Assembly (NCBI GenBank): GCA_027083475.1
Contig: JALWON010000053.1
Coordinates: 1 to 8,127, forward strand
DNA: 8,127 nucleotides
Reading direction: 5' to 3'
Origin: Sulfurimonas sp.
GTDB lineage: Bacteria > Campylobacterota > Campylobacteria > Campylobacterales > Sulfurimonadaceae
The translations under genes were made by a program, and so were the position numbers. Under the pieces are notes generated by a model, which was given only the letters and a program-made list of their open reading frames with translations, was not told where the DNA came from and did not search any database. Below are positions 1 to 5,022 of the stretch, piece by piece; within the stretch, counting starts at the first letter, position 1, and every line of letters begins with the position of its first letter.

Positions 1-46
1 TAAAACCATTTTGCTTTAAAATTTTGATGATCTCTTTGGAATTCAT
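1..46 (-). CDS. hicA: HicA-like mRNA interferase toxin, N-terminal fragment (runs off left edge)
   Basis: Only the first 15 codons are in the window; they read MNSKEIIKILKQNGF. This matches the typical opening of HicA/YcfA toxins (M-x-S-K-E-[IL]-I-K-x-L-K-x-N-G-[FW]), small dsRBD-fold ribonucleases that cleave mRNA and are neutralised by HicB, usually encoded just downstream. The start is well supported: a strong Shine-Dalgarno GGAGG (minus strand, plus coordinates 54-58) lies 7 nt upstream of the ATG, and a TATAAT box lies further upstream. The catalytic His (normally in a G-S-H motif) and the hicB partner would lie beyond the edge, so neither can be checked. The gene has the same orientation as the phage head genes but its own promoter, so it looks like an independent accessory cargo unit. 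The identification rests on a short match. Confidence 0.65.
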   Translation of the reverse strand, partial: MNSKEIIKILKQNGF

Positions 47-62
47 CCTTTTACCTCCCTTT

Positions 63-116
63 CTATACACATTATACACACTATTTACTTAATATTTCTT
101 TATTTTTTGTGTATAG
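63..116 (-). promoter_or_regulatory. Promoter with repeat-based operator upstream of hicA-like gene
   Basis: On the minus strand a perfect TATAAT (plus 71-76) lies 24 nt before the ATG at 46. It is wedged between two direct copies of TATACACA (plus 64-71 and 73-80). A third copy lies in inverted orientation at 108-115; the inverted pair extends to 9 bp (CTATACACA at 63-71, TGTGTATAG at 108-116). No good TTGACA -35 is seen at 17 bp spacing, only an A/T-rich stretch. Repeats overlapping the -10 box fit autorepression, as is known for HicB-type antitoxins, but binding by any given protein is inference. Confidence 0.6.
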
Positions 117-214
117 TGCGTAGTTATTTGCTTCATGAACTCTATCTCCTCATAAAGTCTGTCCATATTTTGCACAACATCAAGAAGAACACGCTCCAAA
201 ACAACAAAATGCAT
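89..214 (-). CDS. Doubtful small ORF, about 41 residues, helical and charged
   Basis: The frame can be opened further upstream (to 307), but those extra residues are Cys/Phe/Asn-rich and do not look coded. From the internal ATG at 214 the product, beginning MHFVVLERVLLDVVQNMD, is an amphipathic charged helix that could be a real short protein. The upstream GTAGAG is a weak ribosome-binding site. Its 3' end overlaps the inverted repeat and upstream region of the hicA promoter, which argues against strong translation. No family is recognised. It may equally be chance. Confidence 0.22.
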   Translation of the reverse strand: MHFVVLERVLLDVVQNMDRLYEEIEFMKQITTHYTQKIKKY

Positions 215-295
215 CTCTACAAAAAGTGTGGAACTTGTAAAATTAAAGATACATATTAAAAAAAGGTTGGAGTTAAAAACGATATTTGTTGAAGA

Positions 296-317
296 GCAGT
301 AGACCAAAAACTACTGC
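296..317. repeat. Hairpin, 7-bp perfect stem with 8-nt loop
   Basis: GCAGTAG (296-302) and CTACTGC (311-317) are perfect inverted repeats separated by ACCAAAAA. It sits at the boundary between the GC-richer island and the AT-rich hicA upstream region. On the plus strand it is followed by ATTTT; on the minus strand no U-run follows, so it would be at best a weak, non-canonical terminator for the head operon. It also covers the stop codon of the longest minus-strand open frame of the island. Confidence 0.55.
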
Positions 318-462
318 ATTTTACGGGTGTTGGCTAATGCCTTGCCTAAGCAATCCCTAGCGTGACGTCCAAAACGAACTCCGATGGTTTTACACCAGAA
401 GAAGCTAACTTCTTGCTGTAATTGTACAACTATTTTATAAATATATCAAAAAGTTGTAAAAG
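318..462. other. GC-richer, inverted-repeat-rich island downstream of the head operon; function unknown
   Basis: Positions 321-420 contain 47 G+C per 100 bases, clearly above the flanking sequence. Inverted repeats seen: AAGAAG/CTTCTT at 399-404/409-414 with a CTAA loop, extended by CAG/CTG with one bulged G; TTGC/GCAA around CTAA near 342-353; TACAACT/AGTTGTA at 425-431/452-458; GGTGT/ACACC at 326-330/392-396. On the minus strand two frames stay open: 445-311 (44 codons, no ATG/GTG/TTG start before the coding-looking part, ends ANTRKMQ) and 429-346 (TTG start, 27 codons, ends DVTLGIA). Neither matches a family I can name. It could be a structured RNA, a dispersed intergenic repeat, or a remnant of a gene displaced when the hicA unit arrived. 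Confidence 0.45.
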
Positions 463-777
463 TCAAACAACCTCAGTACAAATCAACTGCAAAGTTTTAT
501 TTGCTTCACGAATATTTAAGACACTCGTAATATTAAAAACACGAGTTCCATAAACAATACGCATTTTAGGATTAACACCTTTTAAGTATCGAATTTCAAC
601 TTTATGTGTAGCTACAGCGTGCACGCCTGCTTTATAAAACTCTTTTGCACTTAGTGGAGTGATCGAAGCATAGGCTGTTTTAAACTCAACCCATTCCTTG
701 ATAACTTCTCCAAAGCCATCTTGTGGTTCATTGTATGTTTGAATGACTATTTTATATTTCAAGTTTCCAGCTCTCAT
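463..777 (-). CDS. Phage head closure / head-tail adaptor protein
   Basis: The 104-residue product has the size and pattern of the SPP1 gp16-like head-tail joining family (Phage_H_T_join). An N-terminal MRAGNLKYKIVIQ strand is followed by an acidic/glycine loop (EPQDGFGEVIKEWVE), then the family-typical 'a-x-I-x-P-L-x-x-x-E' segment (ASITPLSAKEFYKAG). 'THKVEIRYLKG', 'RIVYGTRVFNITSVLNI' and a final strand 'LQLICTEV' follow. Such proteins form a ring below the connector, close the filled head and receive the tail. The ATG overlaps the stop of the upstream connector gene by 4 nt (ATGA), so translation is probably coupled. It is the last recognisable structural gene; the tail completion and tail tube genes that normally follow are absent on this side. 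Confidence 0.8.
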   Translation of the reverse strand: MRAGNLKYKIVIQTYNEPQDGFGEVIKEWVEFKTAYASITPLSAKEFYKAGVHAVATHKVEIRYLKGVNPKMRIVYGTRVFNITSVLNIREANKTLQLICTEVV

Positions 778-1319
778 GGCCTGACCCTGTATGGCTTAAT
801 AAGATTATCTATAAAACCATTTGCAACTTCTGTACTGCTCACACCTATTACATACTCTTCTCTATTTTCATAATAGTTCGCAATTTTTACTCTCATATAT
901 GATTTTATAGGCTTAGGTACTGTCTCATAACCTGCCACAAAAGTAATCTTTACTGCTTTTTTATACTCTTTTATAAGCGGTATCTCTGAGTAGCTAATAA
1001 AACCTATGCCGTTTTTTTCATAGAGATAGTAAGTAGTGCTGTCAAGCACCACATAAGCACCACTTTCATCCATGTATTCGATCTTATCGACTGATACTAT
1101 GGGATTTTTCGGTAGTTTAAATATAAAATCATCTGTATATAGTTCATAAGTTGCAATCTCCAACTGTCGGTTTAAAACATTTTGTGTATGTTCCTCTACT
1201 GCATCAATGATATTTTGTATAACAACATCATCATCGCTTTCAAGAACTCGCAAAAATCCCTTTGCATCTACGAGTGATATACTTTTTTCTACAGGTGCAA
1301 TAATCTGAACTATTTGCAT
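774..1319 (-). CDS. Head-tail connector protein, phiE125 gp8 / HK97 gp6-like
   Basis: 181 residues, close to the usual length of the phiE125 gp8 family. Near the N-terminus SISLVDAKGFLRV with D29-D31 matches the family signature 'sL-x-e-A-K-x-h-L-R-V-x-x-x-d-D', the start of a helical bundle that extends to about residue 52. Then come a beta segment (FIFKLPKNPIVSVDKIEYMDE, about 66-85), 'VKITFVAGYETVPKPIK' (about 123-139), and a C-terminal helix with the typical 'YYENREEYV'. Known members assemble as a dodecameric ring under the portal and prepare the head for closure. It starts 2 nt after the stop of the coiled-coil gene and overlaps the head closure gene by 4 nt. The ribosome-binding site is weak, which fits translational coupling. 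Family assignment is from visible motifs only. Confidence 0.82.
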   Translation of the reverse strand: MQIVQIIAPVEKSISLVDAKGFLRVLESDDDVVIQNIIDAVEEHTQNVLNRQLEIATYELYTDDFIFKLPKNPIVSVDKIEYMDESGAYVVLDSTTYYLYEKNGIGFISYSEIPLIKEYKKAVKITFVAGYETVPKPIKSYMRVKIANYYENREEYVIGVSSTEVANGFIDNLIKPYRVRP

Positions 1320-1321
1320 GA

Positions 1322-1681
1322 CTATTTTTTCTCTACTCTTGTAGTAAGAGTTTCTACTTCTGCTACTATCTCTTCACTGCTTAAAACAATGCCTAAAAAT
1401 TCAGCCTCTTTCATAACCACTTGTGCATAGAGAGCCTTGAGTTCCGTTTTTAGCTTTTCTGACTCTAAAATAGCTTTAGCCTCAGCTTCTTTTTGTGCCT
1501 GTGCTACTACAATAGCTTCTGATTTTTGCATAAACTCATCAAGCTCTTTTTTTGTTTTTGGTTCAGCTATACCTTTTTTGATGTAGCGAAGAGCTGTTGC
1601 ATCATCTACTGTGATGCTCTCTCCAACTTTAAAAACACCTTTAGCACCACTAAGGTGCTGCTTGAGTATAAGTTTCATCAC
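1322..1681 (-). CDS. Small capsid-adjacent protein: short beta domain plus long coiled coil
   Basis: 119 residues (118 if the second ATG is used). Residues 1 to about 40 (KLILKQHLSGAKGVFKVGES..., ITVDDATALRYIKKGIAE) resemble the small beta domain found in many phage proteins next to the capsid gene, with the pattern 'G-x-x-x-x-G-e-x-v-x-v-d-x-x-x-A-x-x-L-i-x-x-G-x-A'. Residues about 41-119 are almost all Ala/Glu/Lys and predict a long coiled coil. There is no signal peptide or membrane segment. AAGGA lies 6 nt before the first ATG and 9 nt before the second, so either start works. Its place directly after the MCP suggests a capsid decoration/fibre or assembly-chaperone role, but that is inference; no precise function is known to me. 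Confidence 0.7.
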   Translation of the reverse strand: MMKLILKQHLSGAKGVFKVGESITVDDATALRYIKKGIAEPKTKKELDEFMQKSEAIVVAQAQKEAEAKAILESEKLKTELKALYAQVVMKEAEFLGIVLSSEEIVAEVETLTTRVEKK

Positions 1682-1688
1682 TTATCCT

Positions 1689-2837
1689 TTATGAGTTTTT
1701 ACCTGCGTTAAATGCTTCGCTAAGTGTGATTTTTGCATCAACACGAACAGTTACTTGAAAACCTACCATGCCAGTACCGGCATAAAGTTCATCAAGTCTT
1801 TGTATAGACATATCACCACGGTCCGCGATTTGGTAGTAAGAGAAATCGCCAAGAACTATGAACTTATTACCAGTACCCAGATCGACCATATAATTATCAA
1901 TAACAACCGGGCGACCTTTGATGGTTGGTTTTGTGCCATCACTAAAAGTAGTTACAAGGTAGTTTCCTTGACCATCTTTGAGTTTATCGATAGCTTTCAT
2001 AGTTTTATCGTTGAGTCTCCATATGGCATTTCTTCGGTACTCTTCCGGTAAATCATAATAGATATCAATGATTTCATCTGCCGTTACTGCATCTACTGCT
2101 GCTGTTGTAGAGCTCGCACCAACTGCTGCACCTGTAGCATAACCGGTCGGTTTCTTAGCGCCATCACCAACTGCAAATGCAGGAGCTTCGGCATTGTCGA
2201 TTCCTTTTGCAATCTGTCCAGCCATATAAGCTTCGAAGTTAATAGCTGTATCTGCAAGTAACTCACGAGATACTTTAATGATACCGCCAAGCTTCCAAGC
2301 ATTTAACTGAACATTTCCAAAGGTTGATTTGGTTTCACCATAAGTTCCCTCTTCATCAATCCAAGCAAAAGTTGGTGCTGCTCCCTCTGTCGGAATGTTT
2401 GTTGTAGAAGTTGTCCCCATCACAGATGAGATAGAACGAGTTGCACTTAAGGCATTTAGTTTTGCTATAACTGTATTCTGATAAGCGACTGGCACCGTGT
2501 AGCCACCATCAGCATTTACACCCTCAGTCATAGACGCTACTGCATCAGTAATTTGTGAAGCATTTTTTGCAGACAAATAACTATCAAAAGCACCTCTATA
2601 CTCTGCTTGTGCATCATCTGCTCCAAAAGAAGCCTGTGGAATAAGTGCATCTATTTGACTCTCAAGTCTTACATGATTTTGTGCTATCTCTACATCGCGG
2701 TTAAGCTTTGTAAACTCTGCATGAAGTCCATCATACTGTGCTTGAACTGTATCGTCCATTGTTGCATTTGCATTGTTAAGAGCTTTCATCTCTTCTAATT
2801 TTGCAGCTCTAGCTGCGATTAATTTTACTAAATCCAT
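1689..2837 (-). CDS. Major capsid protein, HK97 fold, with N-terminal delta (scaffold-like) domain
   Basis: 382 residues. Residues 1 to about 68 form a charged helical segment (LIAARAAKLEEMKALNN..., LHAEFTKLNRDVEIAQ) corresponding to the HK97 delta domain, which acts as an internal scaffold and is removed by the prohead protease. The shell part starts near 'NADGGYTVPVAYQN' (108-121). It has hallmark HK97-family stretches: 'APTFAWIDEEGTYGE' (154-168), 'LGGIIKVSRELLADT' (183-197), 'FAVGDGAKKPTGYATG' (221-236), 'RLNDKTMKAIDKLKD', 'GRPVVIDNYM', and a C-terminal 'VGFQVTVRVDAKI' strand. The ATG overlaps the protease stop by one base (TAATG) and AAGGA is 8 nt upstream. The cleavage site is not directly visible; it is likely between about 70 and 108. 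Whether it crosslinks like HK97 cannot be judged. Confidence 0.93.
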   Translation of the reverse strand: MDLVKLIAARAAKLEEMKALNNANATMDDTVQAQYDGLHAEFTKLNRDVEIAQNHVRLESQIDALIPQASFGADDAQAEYRGAFDSYLSAKNASQITDAVASMTEGVNADGGYTVPVAYQNTVIAKLNALSATRSISSVMGTTSTTNIPTEGAAPTFAWIDEEGTYGETKSTFGNVQLNAWKLGGIIKVSRELLADTAINFEAYMAGQIAKGIDNAEAPAFAVGDGAKKPTGYATGAAVGASSTTAAVDAVTADEIIDIYYDLPEEYRRNAIWRLNDKTMKAIDKLKDGQGNYLVTTFSDGTKPTIKGRPVVIDNYMVDLGTGNKFIVLGDFSYYQIADRGDMSIQRLDELYAGTGMVGFQVTVRVDAKITLSEAFNAGKNS

Positions 2838-3541
2838 TAGTTCATTCCTTGTTTTAAAATAAAGAGATCTCTTCCTCTTTTTTGTTGAGCGGAAACATCC
2901 GCCACCTTTGCCTTTGGTTTTTTCACTTCCTTTTTTGGTAGAAGTGCAGCAACTGCTTCAAAATCCATACTATCGTGTTCTAAAACTGCTTTGTTACAAG
3001 CCTTTAAGCCCTCAATAGTTACCGAATATGCCGCCGCTTTGTCTGTAGTGCTCTCAATATTGATAATTTCATCTACAAATCCAGCATCTTGCATCTCCGC
3101 ACCGTAATAAAAAGTTTCTTTTGCCATCAGGCTTAGGGCTTCACTTTTTCCCATCCCAGCTTTAGCAGCATAGCCATTAGCAAGAATAGAAGATAACCCC
3201 TCGCTAATATCTGCTGCTTTTCTAAGTTCTATAAAATCACCCGCTACTGGAAGCCAAACATTGTGAATCATATATGTGCTGCTAGAGTGTGCTACAACTT
3301 TATCGCCTGCAAGTGCAATGTATGAAGCAATACTCGCTGCAACTGCATCGATTTCAATCGTCACACTTCCTTTATCATAAGCTTTAAGTGCATTAAAAAT
3401 AGAGATACCGTCCATCACACTTCCACCTACAGAGTTAAGTCTTATAAGCAAATCATTTCTAGCCTCTTTTATCTGTACTAAAATATCCTGTACATTAACA
3501 TCCCAGCCACCTATCTGACCATCAATTATAATTTCATCCAT
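2837..3541 (-). CDS. Prohead (ClpP-type) serine protease
   Basis: 234 residues. The ClpP-fold signatures are in order: 'LIRLNSVGGSVMDGISIFNAL' equivalent to NSPGGSV (about 32-52, oxyanion region); 'DAVAASIASYIALAG' with nucleophile Ser70 in the AAS-x-A context; 'MIHNVW' with catalytic His93; and 'ETFYYGAEMQDAGFVDEI' (about 142-159), equivalent to the 'ET-x-x-x-A-e-E-A-x-x-x-G-l-v-D-e-I' segment that carries the third catalytic/structural acid. In HK97-type phages this enzyme assembles inside the prohead, trims the MCP delta domain and then digests itself. The C-terminal 65 residues are beyond the ClpP core and Lys/Ala-rich (KKEVKKPKAK), a likely self-cleavable tail. The ATG overlaps the portal end by 8 nt; AAGGGA is 6 nt upstream. 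Confidence 0.9.
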   Translation of the reverse strand: MDEIIIDGQIGGWDVNVQDILVQIKEARNDLLIRLNSVGGSVMDGISIFNALKAYDKGSVTIEIDAVAASIASYIALAGDKVVAHSSSTYMIHNVWLPVAGDFIELRKAADISEGLSSILANGYAAKAGMGKSEALSLMAKETFYYGAEMQDAGFVDEIINIESTTDKAAAYSVTIEGLKACNKAVLEHDSMDFEAVAALLPKKEVKKPKAKVADVSAQQKRGRDLFILKQGMN

Positions 3542-4718
3542 TATTTATCCCTTCATTGTTGATATTTTTGAGTGTAGAGAGGTTAAGTTGCACATAATAC
3601 TCATCTCCACCATCTATCTTGTTTTCATCTTCATATCTTCTCACTTCATTTGGAGAGATAGAACCGATGTCAAATCGTGTTTTGTAGTATGCTGCTCTAG
3701 TCTTGGTATCTACTCTTAGCATTGCATTGTATTTAAACTTGAAATTGACAAATTCTTTCTGTTGTGTTGTGAGAAGAGACTGTCTAAACTGCTCTTCAAG
3801 TATAGTAGTTACTGGAAGGATTGTACCGGTGTAAAACTCCAGGTACTTTTGCTCAAGGTTTCCATATGCTGTATTTGATGAATCATTGAGCATTGGTACG
3901 GGAACACCAAAAATTGAAGCAACTTCTTCACGATTGAATTTTCTACTCTCTAACCATTCTGCATCACTATTTTTCAAACTAAGAGGCTTGAAAGTGAGTC
4001 CACCCTCTAAAAGGAGTGGAGTACCTGCATTTTTTAGACCTGCATATTTTTCATTGAGATCTTTTTTAAGTCTTATATAAGCTTCTTCGCCTAACTCTCC
4101 AGTCATCTCAAACGCACCACTTGGTGCTGTTGCGTTTTTAAAAATTTCATTGCCATATTTTCCTGAGTTTTTAGCAAACTGCAGAGACTCTTTGGCATAC
4201 TCTATGCGTGAAAGACCTTTAAGACCATGAGTATCTGGTATGTCAAAAATATGCAAAACTTGATGTGACTTAAGTATTTTCCCATTATATGCATAAACTT
4301 TTTTCCCACTCTTTGCAAAACTAACATCCATTTTATCTGCAACAAGTGGATAGAGTGCAGCTACTTCACCTAAGCCATTGCGTACTATTTGCGTATAATG
4401 GTTCCCTCTTAAATCTAAATCTTGAGAGATCATCTTTTTATAGAGTGCAGCTGTAAGGTTTGGATTTGGTTCGTATCGTAAAAGATTGTAAAGTTTTGAA
4501 CTTATATAATCTGCTTTTCCATTTTTTGTATAGATGTAAGTTTTTAGAGGAATTACACATAAAGCATTTGCTTTGATATTTATGCAAGAAAAAACTGTAG
4601 CTATCTTCTGCGCATTATTGAGTGTTATTGTTGTATCACCAACTGGATAAAAAAGACCAGTTTTACGCTCCTCAGTACCACTATCTCCGAGAGCCATCAT
4701 TTGAGCAAGTAAACTCAT
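3534..4718 (-). CDS. Portal protein, HK97 family
   Basis: 394 residues, typical for the HK97-type portal (Phage_portal family). Visible family landmarks: 'ATVFSCINIKANALCVIPLKTY' (40-61); 'YEPNPNLTAALYKKMI' (82-97) followed by 'LDLRGNHYTQIVRNGLGEVAALYPL' (101-125); 'VLHIFDIPDTHGLKGLSRIEYA' (154-175); 'NEIFKNATAPSGAFE' (190-204); and 'NREEVASIFGVPVPMLND' with 'AYGNLEQKYLEFYTGTILPV' (262-303), leading into the tunnel-loop and C-terminal helices. It forms the dodecameric DNA entry pore that binds TerL during packaging and the connector afterwards. The start overlaps the membrane-protein stop by 4 nt (ATGA), and a GAGG lies about 9 nt upstream. The end overlaps the protease start by 8 nt. Confidence 0.93.
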   Translation of the reverse strand: MSLLAQMMALGDSGTEERKTGLFYPVGDTTITLNNAQKIATVFSCINIKANALCVIPLKTYIYTKNGKADYISSKLYNLLRYEPNPNLTAALYKKMISQDLDLRGNHYTQIVRNGLGEVAALYPLVADKMDVSFAKSGKKVYAYNGKILKSHQVLHIFDIPDTHGLKGLSRIEYAKESLQFAKNSGKYGNEIFKNATAPSGAFEMTGELGEEAYIRLKKDLNEKYAGLKNAGTPLLLEGGLTFKPLSLKNSDAEWLESRKFNREEVASIFGVPVPMLNDSSNTAYGNLEQKYLEFYTGTILPVTTILEEQFRQSLLTTQQKEFVNFKFKYNAMLRVDTKTRAAYYKTRFDIGSISPNEVRRYEDENKIDGGDEYYVQLNLSTLKNINNEGINNG

Positions 4719-4921
4719 GACTCTTTGCCTCGCGAAGATAGAGCTTTAAGCGTTGTTTTGTACTCATAAAACATATAAAATGAGTGAATAACAAGCGCTG
4801 TAGCATAAGCATACTTTGCAAAAGGTGCATACACAAGATATACAGCAGTTGCAAGTGCTACTAAAAGTAGTGCTAAGAAAATGTAGAGTGCGATTATGTA
4901 CTTAAAAATATTCATATGCAA
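4715..4921 (-). CDS. Small two-helix membrane protein between terL and portal, function unknown
   Basis: 68 residues (66 if translation begins at Met3). Two hydrophobic helices, about 5-31 (YIIALYIFLALLLVALATAV) and about 36-53 (KYAYATALVIHSFYMFYE), are separated by a short loop. A basic tail (KTTLKALSSRGKES) should lie in the cytoplasm by the positive-inside rule. There is no signal-peptidase site. It sits between the packaging motor and portal genes and ends in an ATGA overlap with portal, so it is translated with the head genes. The size and topology would fit a holin-like protein, a membrane tether or a superinfection-exclusion factor. None of these can be shown, and holins usually lie in a lysis cassette. 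The ribosome-binding site (GTAGAG) is weak. Confidence 0.65.
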   Translation of the reverse strand: MHMNIFKYIIALYIFLALLLVALATAVYLVYAPFAKYAYATALVIHSFYMFYEYKTTLKALSSRGKES

Positions 4922-4930
4922 ACTCTACAA

Positions 4931-4940
4931 TTTTTTTTTT
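4931..4940. repeat. Homopolymer run, T10 on plus strand (A10 on minus)
   Basis: A run of ten identical bases in the short gap between terL and the membrane-protein gene. It lies immediately after a possible TAA stop on the minus strand and about 10 nt before the membrane-protein ATG. Such a run could vary in length by slippage and change spacing ahead of a weak ribosome-binding site. No evidence of variation is available here. Confidence 0.6.
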
Positions 4941-5022
4941 ACAAAAATGGAAAAGCTTGCAGATTGTGACCTTGTTGTGAAATTTGTGCAAATTTAGAAG
5001 CTTCTAATGCTTCGTTTTTCAT
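4939..5022 (-). CDS. Possible 27-residue ORF overlapping the terL 3' end
   Basis: An ATG at 5022, out of frame with terL, opens 27 codons: MKNEALEASKFAQISQ, then QGHNLQAFPFL, ending at TAA (4939-4941). A purine-rich AAGAGAG lies a few bases before the ATG and could act as ribosome-binding site. The overlap with terL (29 nt) and the filling of the terL-membrane protein gap fit this tightly packed operon. No family is recognised, and at this length a chance frame is quite possible. Confidence 0.3.
   Translation of the reverse strand: MKNEALEASKFAQISQQGHNLQAFPFL

Noticed and set aside
215..307. N-terminal extension of the small minus-strand ORF ending at 89
   Set aside because: The extra residues are low-complexity Asn/Phe/Cys-rich, have no ribosome-binding site, and overlap the 296-317 hairpin. 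Only the part from 214 is even plausible.
326..409. Integron attC-like site (GTTGGCT ... AGCTAAC)
   Set aside because: The terminal boxes are in the wrong order and do not fit RYYYAAC/GTTRRRY; no integron integrase or cassette is nearby.
296..445. Variable repeat of a diversity-generating retroelement with a downstream hairpin
   Set aside because: There is no complete target gene, no template repeat copy and no reverse transcriptase in the window, and the frame has no start.
425..458. Rho-independent terminator right after the head closure gene
   Set aside because: The 7-bp stem is A/T-rich with a 20-nt loop and no U-run follows on the minus strand.
1526..2798. Plus-strand frames and a second minus frame over the capsid region
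   Set aside because: They lie antisense or out of frame to a clearly recognised major capsid gene and its neighbour, are Cys/Ile/Ser-rich, and have no family features.
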